Shown: positions 1 through 5,540 of the stretch, in pieces
How positions within the stretch are numbered: the stretch's first letter is position 1
Layout of the letters: the number at the start of each line of letters is the position of its first letter
NCBI GenBank assembly: GCA_003242525.1
Contig: QGUU01000148.1
Span: 1-6,336 of the forward strand
DNA: 6,336 nt
Origin: Pseudomonadota bacterium
GTDB lineage: Bacteria > Pseudomonadota > Alphaproteobacteria > Rhizobiales > Rhizobiaceae
Reading direction: 5' to 3'
Notes under the pieces: model-generated
The model's database searches: none
What the model was told of the DNA's origin: nothing
The model's input: only the letters and a program-made list of their open reading frames with translations
Position numbers and translations under genes: made by a program

Positions 1-53
1 GGCTGAGAGGGAGCGGGGAAGCCTCTGAACGGCAAGGCCAGCGCCGCTTCACT

Positions 54-1049
54 TCAAGTCGAGTTGTCCCGCTGCAGCTTGGCGGAGCGCCGCGTCCGAC
101 GCGGCGCCGGCTCGGCCGGCCTCCGGACCGTCCTGCGCGCGGCGATCTGGGGTTCGGCACGCGCATTGTCCTCCTCGAGCGAGGCGAACAGCCAGTCGAT
201 GAAGACGCCGACGATGGGGGTGGCGCGGACATTTTTGCGGCAGGCGACGTAGAAGTCGTCCACGGCCGGCACGGCAAGGTTGAAGGGAGCGACGAGCTGG
301 CCCTTGGCGAGCAGGCTGGCCGCTGTCATCGTGTCGCCCAGCGCTACCCCGTGGCCGTGAAGGGCTGCCTCGATCGCGAGCCGTGCGTCAGAGAGGTGGA
401 GTTGACGTTCCGGGTTCAGGTCCAGGGCGTCCGCGGCAGTGAGCCAGGTGTGCCATTCGCGCCCGTCATCGGCATGCAGCATGACATGCTCGCCGAGATC
501 GCGGATCGTGCGGATGGGCCGGTTGTTGATGAGCGTCGGGCTGACGACGGGAAAGAGGTCGAGCCTCGTCCAGAGCCTCAGCCAGCAGTCGGTCCAGCTC
601 CCGTCGCCGTAGAGGATGGCGATATCGACGTCGGGCGAGCGGATGTTGGCCGGATCGTTGGAGGCGTCCAGCTTCAGCCTGATATCCGGATATCGCGCCA
701 GGAAGCTGCCGATGCGCGGGATGAGCCAGAGCGACAGCAGCGCAGGCACGCAGGTAACCCTGAGCGAGCCCGACGTGGTCGGCCGCGTCATGCGCGCGGT
801 CGCCGCCGCGATGCCCTCGAAGGCGGAGGTGACCGCCGGCAGCAGTTCCGCGCCATGGCCGGTAAGCCTCAGTCGCTGCCCCGCCCGCTCGAAGAGCCGC
901 ACCTGCAGCGAAGCCTCGAGCGCGCGGATCTGGTGGCTTACCGCTCCATGGGTGACGTTGAGCTCGACCGCCGCCTTGGTGAGCGAGCCGTGCCGCGCTG
1001 CCGCCTCAAAAGCGCGCAGGGGGTTGAGCGGAGGCAGGCGCTTGGCCAA
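54..1049 (-). CDS. LysR-family transcriptional regulator, GcvA-like, divergent to the guanidino-compound operon
   Basis: This is a cytoplasmic DNA-binding regulator of 331 residues. The N-terminal winged helix-turn-helix spans about residues 6-65, with the recognition region SLTKAAVELNVTHGAVSHQIRALE at about 22-45. An effector-binding LysR substrate domain of the periplasmic-binding fold covers about 93-290 (SLRVTCVPALLSLWLIPRIGSF at its start). The opening LPPLNPLRAFEAAARHGS is typical of the GcvA/AmpR-like branch. The start is TTG at 1049-1047: it is preceded by AGGAGA at good spacing, an in-frame TGA lies just upstream with no ATG or GTG between, and the family alignment begins exactly there. 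The C-terminal tail from about residue 295 is unusual, Arg/Pro/Ala-rich with about ten arginines in 37 residues, and longer than most homologues. By position it probably controls the divergent ureohydrolase-transporter operon and itself. The effector is inferred to be the imported compound. The family call is secure; the regulated target is inferred from context. Confidence 0.93.
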   Translation of the reverse strand: MAKRLPPLNPLRAFEAAARHGSLTKAAVELNVTHGAVSHQIRALEASLQVRLFERAGQRLRLTGHGAELLPAVTSAFEGIAAATARMTRPTTSGSLRVTCVPALLSLWLIPRIGSFLARYPDIRLKLDASNDPANIRSPDVDIAILYGDGSWTDCWLRLWTRLDLFPVVSPTLINNRPIRTIRDLGEHVMLHADDGREWHTWLTAADALDLNPERQLHLSDARLAIEAALHGHGVALGDTMTAASLLAKGQLVAPFNLAVPAVDDFYVACRKNVRATPIVGVFIDWLFASLEEDNARAEPQIAARRTVRRPAEPAPRRTRRSAKLQRDNST

Positions 1050-1053
1050 GACG

Positions 1054-1059
1054 TCTCCT
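1054..1059 (-). promoter_or_regulatory. Shine-Dalgarno site that fixes the TTG start of the LysR gene
   Basis: On the minus strand this reads AGGAGA, four bases before the TTG codon at 1049-1047. It is the only ribosome binding site that suits the frame: the in-frame TGA is about 30 bases upstream and no ATG or GTG follows it before the TTG. Confidence 0.7.
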
Positions 1060-1100
1060 GTTGTTAGTTTTCCTCACACCGATGGCTACAACAATATCAA

Positions 1101-1129
1101 TTGCCTTTTCAACTCCGCTCCACCATCAT
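1101..1129 (+). promoter_or_regulatory. Candidate sigma-70 promoter for the operon (weak)
   Basis: The -35-like TTGCCT (1101-1106) and -10-like CATCAT (1124-1129) are separated by 17 bases. Both are imperfect matches. The site would give a leader of roughly 75 bases before the ATG at 1212. A weak promoter needing a LysR activator would fit, but the match is not better than what AT-rich DNA gives by chance. Confidence 0.28.
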
Positions 1130-1157
1130 TCAGCCATCTTGAACGGACGTGGACGGA

Positions 1158-1202
1158 GGAGCGCGCATCCGACGGACCGGCGCTCCCGCACGGGAAACGG
1201 GA
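1158..1202 (+). promoter_or_regulatory. Possible alternative leader hairpins upstream of the ureohydrolase
   Basis: Two inverted repeats share bases. GGAGCGC (1158-1164) pairs perfectly with GCGCTCC (1180-1186), leaving a 15-base loop. TCCCG (1184-1188) pairs perfectly with CGGGA (1198-1202), leaving a 9-base loop. They overlap at 1184-1186, so only one can form at a time. The second covers part of the likely Shine-Dalgarno GGGAAG (1199-1204). This has the geometry of a translational switch, but chance pairing is frequent in GC-rich DNA and no known riboswitch consensus is recognisable. Confidence 0.25.
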
Positions 1203-1204
1203 AG
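1199..1204 (+). promoter_or_regulatory. Shine-Dalgarno site supporting the ATG at 1212
   Basis: GGGAAG lies seven bases before ATG 1212. It supports this start over the in-frame GTG at 1149. The latter would add 21 residues of low-complexity Arg/Gly/Thr sequence unlike the enzyme family and would overlap the putative leader structures. Confidence 0.5.
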
Positions 1205-1211
1205 ACAGTTC

Positions 1212-2267
1212 ATGGGATCGCACAAGGACAGGCTCGAAGCGCTAAGGGCAAAGTATGGCGAGAGCCATGGCGGCGAGTTGTTCGACCCGCGCTTCCGGCG
1301 CGTCGCGGACCGCATCTTTTCCAAGAGCGGCACGCGGCTTGCACCCTATGCGGGCGTGCCGACCCTGCTTTCCGCGCCCTATCGCGCGATCGATCCCGTA
1401 AATCCCGATTTCGGCGACCTCCAGGTCGCGCTGCTCGGCGTGCCGATGGACCTGGGCGTCACCAATCGCCCGGGCTCGCGCTTCGGCCCGCGGGCGCTGC
1501 GCGCGATCGAGCGCATCGGCCCCTACAACCATGTGCTCGACTGCGCGCCAGTCTTCGAGCTCAAGGTCGCCGATATCGGCGACGTCCCCTTCGCGAGCCG
1601 CTACAGGCTGGAACAGAGCCATGCCGACATCGAGGCGCATGTCCGCAAGATCGTCGAGGCGGGCGTGCTGCCCGTCTCTGTCGGTGGCGACCACTCGATT
1701 ACCCACCCCATCCTCAAGGCGATCGGCAGGGACCGCCCGGTAGGCATGATCCACATCGACGCGCATTGCGACACCGGCGGCGCCTTCGACCAGACAAAGT
1801 TCCATCACGGAGGTCCGTTCCGCAACGCCGTGCTCGACGGCGTGCTCGACCCGACCCGCACGATCCAGATCGGCATCCGCGGCCCGGCCGAATATCTGTG
1901 GGAATTCTCCTACGAGTCCGGCATGACGGTGATCCATGCCGAGGAAATCTCGGCTGTGGGCATCCCCGCAATTATCCAGAAGGCGCTGGAGGTGGTCGGT
2001 GACGGTCCGACCTATCTGTCCTTCGACATAGACAGCCTGGACCCGGCCTTTGCGCCCGGCACCGGCACGCCGGAAGTGGGCGGGCTCACCACCCGCGAAG
2101 CGCTGGAGTTATTGCGTGGGCTGAAGGGCGTTAATCTCGTCGGTGGCGACGTGGTCGAGGTCGCGCCGCAATACGACGCCACCACCAACACTGCCCATGC
2201 CGGCGCCCAGATGCTGTTCGAGATCCTGAGCCTGATGGTATTCAGTCCGGCGACAAGGAGCCGCTAG
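1212..2267 (+). CDS. Ureohydrolase of the agmatinase/guanidinobutyrase family (arginase superfamily)
   Basis: This is a cytoplasmic dimetal (usually manganese) hydrolase of 351 residues that would release urea from a guanidino compound. All superfamily metal-ligand motifs are present: GGDHS at 158-162 (His161), HIDAHCD at 181-187 (Asp183, His185, Asp187) and SFDIDSLDP at 270-278 (Asp272, Asp274). They are followed by the APGTGTPEVGG loop (281-291) and GGDVVEVAP (311-319). It should therefore be active. The N-terminus (about 1-65) is an extension containing APYAGVPTLLSAPYR. This makes the protein longer than E. coli SpeB (about 306 residues), and closer to guanidinobutyrase, guanidinopropionase and guanidinase-type members. 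The position after DAH is Cys186, and HHGGPF (198-203) replaces the HGT/HGS form common in agmatinases. It is the first gene of an operon with an ABC importer 67 bases downstream. Automated annotation would probably say agmatinase (speB). Family is certain; substrate (agmatine, 4-guanidinobutyrate, 3-guanidinopropionate, guanidine or other) is open. Confidence 0.93.
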   Translation: MGSHKDRLEALRAKYGESHGGELFDPRFRRVADRIFSKSGTRLAPYAGVPTLLSAPYRAIDPVNPDFGDLQVALLGVPMDLGVTNRPGSRFGPRALRAIERIGPYNHVLDCAPVFELKVADIGDVPFASRYRLEQSHADIEAHVRKIVEAGVLPVSVGGDHSITHPILKAIGRDRPVGMIHIDAHCDTGGAFDQTKFHHGGPFRNAVLDGVLDPTRTIQIGIRGPAEYLWEFSYESGMTVIHAEEISAVGIPAIIQKALEVVGDGPTYLSFDIDSLDPAFAPGTGTPEVGGLTTREALELLRGLKGVNLVGGDVVEVAPQYDATTNTAHAGAQMLFEILSLMVFSPATRSR

Positions 2268-2320
2268 ACGCGGACACGACGACAACGAGAATAGGGAACA
2301 GGGCCTGGCTGCCAAATCAA

Positions 2321-2326
2321 GAGGAG
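2321..2326 (+). promoter_or_regulatory. Strong Shine-Dalgarno site of the binding-protein gene
   Basis: GAGGAG sits eight bases before ATG 2335 and is the cleanest ribosome binding site in the operon. This suits a periplasmic binding protein, which is usually made in excess over its transporter. The 67-base gap after the ureohydrolase has no evident terminator or promoter, so read-through from the upstream gene is likely. Confidence 0.6.
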
Positions 2327-2334
2327 AACTGACC

Positions 2335-3423
2335 ATGACCGAAATTCGCAAGAAGGGCGTCAGCCGCCGAACGGTGCTCGCCTCCGGCCTCGCCGGGGCC
2401 GGCCTGCTTGCCATGCCCGCCATCCTGCGCGCGCAAGAGCGCTCGCTGAAGGTTGGCGTCTATGGCGGCTATTTCAAGGACAGCTTCGACAAGAACATTT
2501 TCCCCGAATTCACCAAGGCGTCCGGCATCGCGGTGGAGTCGGTGGCGGAGCCAACCGGGGAGGCCTGGCTCGTTCAGCTCGAGCAGGCCGCCAGGGCAGG
2601 GCAGGCGCCCGCCGACCTCTCCATGATGAGCCAGGTCGCGATGCTCAAGGGGCAGGCTACCGATCTCTGGGCGCCGCTCGATCTGTCCAAGATGCCGAAC
2701 AGCGCGAACCTGCTTGACCGCTTCGTCTCGAAATATCCGGACGGCCGCGTCGCGGGTATCGGCGCCGTCGCCTGGTACATCACGCTGGTGACCAACACCC
2801 AGGTCTACCCGGAGGCGCCGGAGTCCTGGGCGGCGCTGTGGGATCCCGCCAACAAGGACCGGCTGGGCCTGCTTGCCCTCGTCTCGAATTCCTTCCTGCT
2901 CGAGGTGACGGCCAAGACATTCATGGGCGGCACCGATGCCCTGGATACCGAGGAGGGCCAACTCAAGGCTTTCGAAAAGCTCGCTGAAGTCAAGCCGAAC
3001 GTCAGGCTCTGGTACCGCGACGAGGCGCAGTTCGAGCAGGCGCTGAAGTCGGGCGAAATCCCGATGGGCCAGTACTACCACGACGTGACCGGACTCGCCG
3101 CGGCTGACGGCCATCCTGTCCGCTCCACCTTCCCGAAGGAGGGCGGAATCCTCGATTCCGGCAGCTGGGCGCTTTCGCGCGCCTCGCAGAAGGCCGAGGA
3201 GGCACACGTCTTCATCGACTATATGAGCCAGCCGGCGATCCAGGCGCTGATGTCGCGCAAGGTCGGCACGGCGCCGACAGTGAAGCGCGAGCTTCTCGAC
3301 CTCACCGACGAGGAGTTCGCCGCGGTGGCGTCCGACATCGAACCGATCATCCCGCGCTACGACCTCTACCAGACCAAGTCGGACTGGCTGAACCAGAAGT
3401 GGACGGAGATGATCGCCGGGTGA
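2335..3423 (+). CDS. ABC transporter substrate-binding protein, PotD/PotF-like, Tat-exported
   Basis: This is a periplasmic receptor of 362 residues for the importer encoded downstream. The N-terminus carries a twin-arginine signal: KKGVSRRTVLASG with Arg11-Arg12, then a hydrophobic stretch to about residue 31, and probable cleavage after LRA at 33. Mature protein from about 38 has the two-lobed fold of the spermidine/putrescine-binding family. Recognisable segments are SLKVGVYGGYFKDSF, the hinge-type segment WYITLVTNTQVYPEAPESWAALWDPANKDRLGLL (147-180), and EGGILDSGSWALSRASQKAEEAHVFIDYMSQP (269-300). Aligning by memory with E. coli PotD, positions matching polyamine contacts Trp34, Trp255 and Asp257 appear to be Gly, Asp and Gly. 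The aromatic cage is therefore not conserved, and the ligand may not be a polyamine. It is translated from a strong ribosome site and is followed by a 225-base gap before the ATPase. The binding-protein role is secure; the ligand is unknown. Confidence 0.93.
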   Translation: MTEIRKKGVSRRTVLASGLAGAGLLAMPAILRAQERSLKVGVYGGYFKDSFDKNIFPEFTKASGIAVESVAEPTGEAWLVQLEQAARAGQAPADLSMMSQVAMLKGQATDLWAPLDLSKMPNSANLLDRFVSKYPDGRVAGIGAVAWYITLVTNTQVYPEAPESWAALWDPANKDRLGLLALVSNSFLLEVTAKTFMGGTDALDTEEGQLKAFEKLAEVKPNVRLWYRDEAQFEQALKSGEIPMGQYYHDVTGLAAADGHPVRSTFPKEGGILDSGSWALSRASQKAEEAHVFIDYMSQPAIQALMSRKVGTAPTVKRELLDLTDEEFAAVASDIEPIIPRYDLYQTKSDWLNQKWTEMIAG

Positions 3424-3606
3424 GGCACACTCGTCGGGAGCGGCGCCGGACGCCATCTCTCTCATGGAGCGGGAGCCTGACCCGAATGCCCGGTGTGTGG
3501 GCAATCCGGCACCCGGTTTCCGCTCCCATTGCCGTCCTCCTGCCCGCTACCGATGATCCAACCGCAGGCCGCAGAAGCTTGGCGCTGTTTTCTGTGCCTG
3601 CCAGCG

Positions 3607-3612
3607 TATAGT
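3607..3612 (+). promoter_or_regulatory. TATAGT box, possible -10 of a secondary promoter for the ATPase-permease genes
   Basis: TATAGT matches the sigma-70 -10 consensus at five of six positions and lies 36 bases before ATG 3649, which would give a short leader. No good -35 is at standard distance: TTGGCG (3579-3584) is 22 bases away. The box also sits partly inside the CAGCGT/ACGCTG stem. It is a weak candidate only. Confidence 0.2.
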
Positions 3613-3637
3613 CTCCGACGCTGCCGCTTCGCCGATC

Positions 3638-3645
3638 AGGGAAGA
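3638..3645 (+). promoter_or_regulatory. Shine-Dalgarno site that fixes the ATPase start at ATG 3649
   Basis: AGGGAAGA lies just before ATG 3649. The protein from this ATG begins MSGLSLENVTKTFG, as ABC ATPases of this family do. The open frame continues upstream to GTG 3493, but those 52 residues show no family resemblance, so the longer start is rejected. Confidence 0.65.
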
Positions 3646-3648
3646 AAC

Positions 3649-4689
3649 ATGTCCGGACTGTCTCTGGAAAACGTCACCAAGACCTTCGGCGACTTTCGCG
3701 CGGTCGACGACGTGACGCTGCATATCCCCAATGGCGCCTTCGTCTGCATGCTGGGACCGTCCGGCTGCGGCAAGACCACGCTGCTGCGCATGATTGCCGG
3801 CCTCGAAGAGCCGACCGCCGGCGCGATCATGATTGACGGCAAGGACATCACGCCGGTGCCGACCCATAAGCGCAATTTCGGCATGGTCTTCCAGTCGCTG
3901 GCGCTGTTTCCGCACCTGACCGTGGGCGAGAATATCGCCTATCCGCTGCGCATCCGCGGCGTGGCGCAGGATGAGCAGCGCAAGCGGGTAGAGGACCTGC
4001 TCGCCCTCGTGCAGCTTCCAGGCTATGCCGGGCGGCCGGTCTCGAAGCTTTCCGGCGGCCAGCGCCAGCGTGTAGCGATCGCCCGGGCGCTGGCGCTTTC
4101 GCCACGCCTGTTCCTGCTCGACGAGCCGCTCTCGGCGCTGGATGCCAAGCTTCGCGAAGCGATGCAGGTGGAACTGCGCCAGCTCCAGCAAAAGCTCGGG
4201 GTTACCACGATCGTCGTTACCCACGACCAGCGCGAAGCGATGACCATGGCCGACCTGGTCGTGGTCATGGGAAACGGCCGCATCCGGCAGGCTGCGCCGC
4301 CGATCGAGATCTACCGCCGCCCGGCCGACGCCTTTGTGGCAGACTTCATCGGTTCGACCAACCTGCTTCCGGTCGAGACGGATGGCGGCGGTCGCGCCGT
4401 CGTGCTCGGCCATGTCGTGCCGGGGCTCGCCCTGCCGGCCGGGGTGACGAAGGGTCTCGTCTCGATACGCCCGGAAGACGTGCAACTCAGCCAGGTCGCG
4501 GATTCCGGTCTCCCCGGCAGGGTCACTTTCGTGCGCGACCTTGGCGGCACGATCGAGACATTTGTCGATGTCGGCGGCGGGACGACGCTGGTTGCCGTCA
4601 CTACGCCGCGCCAGCGCGGCGACATCGCAGCCGGTGCGGAAGTGAGCGTCATTCTGCCGGCCGAAAGCTGTGTGGTGGTACAGGAATGA
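3649..4689 (+). CDS. ABC transporter ATP-binding protein, PotA/PotG-like, with TOBE domain
   Basis: This is the cytoplasmic motor of the importer, 346 residues, in the usual size range of PotA-type proteins. The nucleotide-binding domain (about 3-235) has every catalytic motif: Walker A GPSGCGKT at 36-43 with Lys42, Q-loop Gln82 in VFQSLALFPHLTV, signature LSGGQ at 134-138, Walker B LFLLDEP at 154-160 with catalytic Glu159, D-loop SALD at 162-165, and switch His192 in VVTHDQREA. The C-terminal part (about 240-346) is a TOBE_2-type beta domain containing VSIRPEDVQL (271-280), as in importers of polyamines, iron and sugars. Its stop codon overlaps the start of the first permease (ATGA at 4686-4689), so the two are translationally coupled. 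The family is clear; the transported compound follows from the binding protein and is not known. Confidence 0.95.
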   Translation: MSGLSLENVTKTFGDFRAVDDVTLHIPNGAFVCMLGPSGCGKTTLLRMIAGLEEPTAGAIMIDGKDITPVPTHKRNFGMVFQSLALFPHLTVGENIAYPLRIRGVAQDEQRKRVEDLLALVQLPGYAGRPVSKLSGGQRQRVAIARALALSPRLFLLDEPLSALDAKLREAMQVELRQLQQKLGVTTIVVTHDQREAMTMADLVVVMGNGRIRQAAPPIEIYRRPADAFVADFIGSTNLLPVETDGGGRAVVLGHVVPGLALPAGVTKGLVSIRPEDVQLSQVADSGLPGRVTFVRDLGGTIETFVDVGGGTTLVAVTTPRQRGDIAAGAEVSVILPAESCVVVQE

Positions 4690-5540
4690 GACGCGAGCCG
4701 CCGCGCCGCATCGCCGACTACGCGCCGCTGGCCTTTCCGGCGGCGATGTTGGTCCTGTTCTTCGTGATCCCGTTCTCGACCATGATCGCGGTGAGCTTCT
4801 TCCGGCGCCAGCAGGGCGGCTTCTATACGCCCGACTTCGTGCTCGACAACTACGGCCGCTTCCTCTCGGCCTTTTTCGGCGGCGTGCTTGGTTTCTCGCT
4901 CATGCTCGCCATCATGGTGGCAGTGATCTGCGTTGCCATCGCCTTCCCCTTCACCTACCTGCTGACGAAGTCCTCCCGCCGGGTCCAGATCGTGTGGCTG
5001 GTCTGCCTGCTCTCGATTCTGTCCTTGTCCGAGGTGATTATCGGCTTCGCCTGGTCGACGCTGTTCTCGCGTACCGCCGGAATAACCAACCTGCTCGTCG
5101 CAGTCGGGCTGATGGCAGAGCCGCAGGCGCTGCTGCCGGGCTTCGGCGCGGTGCTGACGGCGATGACCTACCAGGCCATGCCCTACACGATTCTGGTACT
5201 CTACCCGGCTTTGGTGCGGCTCGATCCGACGCTGCTGGAAGCCGCGCGCACCCTGGGAGCCTCGCCGCTACGCGGCTTCTTCGACATCATCGTGCCGGCG
5301 CTCAGGAATACGATCATGGCGACGCTCATCATGGTCTTCGTCTTCGCGCTCGGCTCTTACCTTCTGCCGCAGATCCTTGGCCGGCCGCAGCACTGGACGC
5401 TCTCGGTGCATATCACCGACCAGGCGATCTACCAGTCCAACATGCCCTTCGCTGCCGCCATGGCCGTCTTCCTCGTGCTCATCTCGCTGGCGCTGGTGGG
5501 ACTGACCCTGCTTGTCGGCTCGCGGCGGGAGGTGACATGA
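4686..5540 (+). CDS. ABC transporter permease, PotB/PotH-like (first inner-membrane subunit)
   Basis: This inner-membrane subunit of 284 residues forms half of the translocation channel. After a basic cytoplasmic N-terminus (MRREPPRRIADY), hydrophobic segments appear at about 14-37, 65-95, 102-122, 150-175, 207-230 and 255-277, consistent with six transmembrane helices of the binding-protein-dependent permease fold. The EAA coupling loop, which docks on the ATPase, is EAARTLGASPLRGFFDIIVP at 185-204, with the conserved Glu-Ala-Ala and Gly. The start ATG 4686 overlaps the ATPase stop in ATGA, and CAGGA (4681-4685) lies directly before it. The end again overlaps the next gene by ATGA (5537-5540). 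Tight coupling in the order ATPase-permease-permease matches potGHI-type operons. No broken motif is seen. Confidence 0.94.
   Translation: MRREPPRRIADYAPLAFPAAMLVLFFVIPFSTMIAVSFFRRQQGGFYTPDFVLDNYGRFLSAFFGGVLGFSLMLAIMVAVICVAIAFPFTYLLTKSSRRVQIVWLVCLLSILSLSEVIIGFAWSTLFSRTAGITNLLVAVGLMAEPQALLPGFGAVLTAMTYQAMPYTILVLYPALVRLDPTLLEAARTLGASPLRGFFDIIVPALRNTIMATLIMVFVFALGSYLLPQILGRPQHWTLSVHITDQAIYQSNMPFAAAMAVFLVLISLALVGLTLLVGSRREVT

Larger units (their letters stand above)
1050..1211. promoter_or_regulatory. Divergent control region between the LysR gene and the ureohydrolase operon
   Basis: These 162 bases separate two divergent genes. The part at about 1061-1135 is clearly richer in A and T than its surroundings, as expected for promoters and a LysR operator. 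Visible dyads are TGTTGT (1059-1064) with ACAACA (1088-1093), CAAT (1092-1095) with ATTG (1100-1103), and TTG-N6-CAA (1101-1112). None is an unambiguous T-N11-A LysR box, so the operator cannot be placed firmly. For the plus strand, TTGCCT (1101-1106) and CATCAT (1124-1129), 17 bases apart, each match the sigma-70 consensus at 4 of 6 positions and are a weak promoter candidate. The part nearest the operon (1141-1211) is GC-rich and can fold. That the region controls both genes is inference from the divergent layout. Confidence 0.55.
3424..3648. other. 225-base gap between binding-protein and ATPase genes, with inverted repeats and no gene
   Basis: No credible coding sequence is seen. The in-frame extension of the ATPase back to GTG 3493 and a short frame starting at ATG 3486 both lack ribosome sites and family resemblance. 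Structures seen are GGGAGCGG (3436-3443) with CCGCTCCC (3520-3527), a perfect 8-base pair spanning 76 bases; GGCG (3442-3445) with CGCC (3451-3454); GCCC (3488-3491) with GGGC (3499-3502); and CAGCGT (3602-3607) with ACGCTG (3618-3623), a 6-base stem with a 10-base loop. No U-run follows any of them, so a classical intrinsic terminator is not supported. Such gaps after binding-protein genes often hold mRNA-stabilising hairpins, which would keep the receptor more abundant than the membrane parts. That function is inference here. Confidence 0.45.

Noticed and set aside
351..1067. Long open frames antisense to the LysR gene, and similar ones antisense to the ureohydrolase, binding-protein and ATPase genes
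   Set aside because: They are rich in Arg, Gly, Ala and His without motifs or ribosome sites, the expected mirror of GC-rich codon use. The opposite-strand genes have clear family motifs.
1143..1200. Guanidine-II (mini-ykkC) riboswitch suggested by five ACGG motifs before a guanidino-compound enzyme
   Set aside because: That class needs two hairpins capped by ACGR tetraloops. At each of the five ACGG sites the flanking bases do not form a stem of even three pairs, so the motif count is probably base composition. Guanidine-I and guanidine-III core motifs were not seen either.
1149..1211. Ureohydrolase starting at GTG 1149 with 21 more residues
   Set aside because: The added residues are Arg/Gly-rich without family resemblance, and a ribosome site plus ATG is available at 1212.
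3486..3611. Small protein of about 41 residues beginning MPGVWAIRHPVSAPIAVLL in the gap before the ATPase
   Set aside because: There is no Shine-Dalgarno sequence before ATG 3486 and no recognisable family. Open frames of this length are common by chance in GC-rich DNA.
3602..3623. Intrinsic terminator at the CAGCGT/ACGCTG hairpin
   Set aside because: The stem is only six pairs and is not followed by a T-run. It lies directly upstream of a gene that must be transcribed with the operon.
3493..3648. N-terminal extension of the ATPase back to GTG 3493
   Set aside because: It is Cys/Arg-rich sequence unlike any ATPase N-terminus, and ATG 3649 has a good ribosome site and a family-typical beginning.
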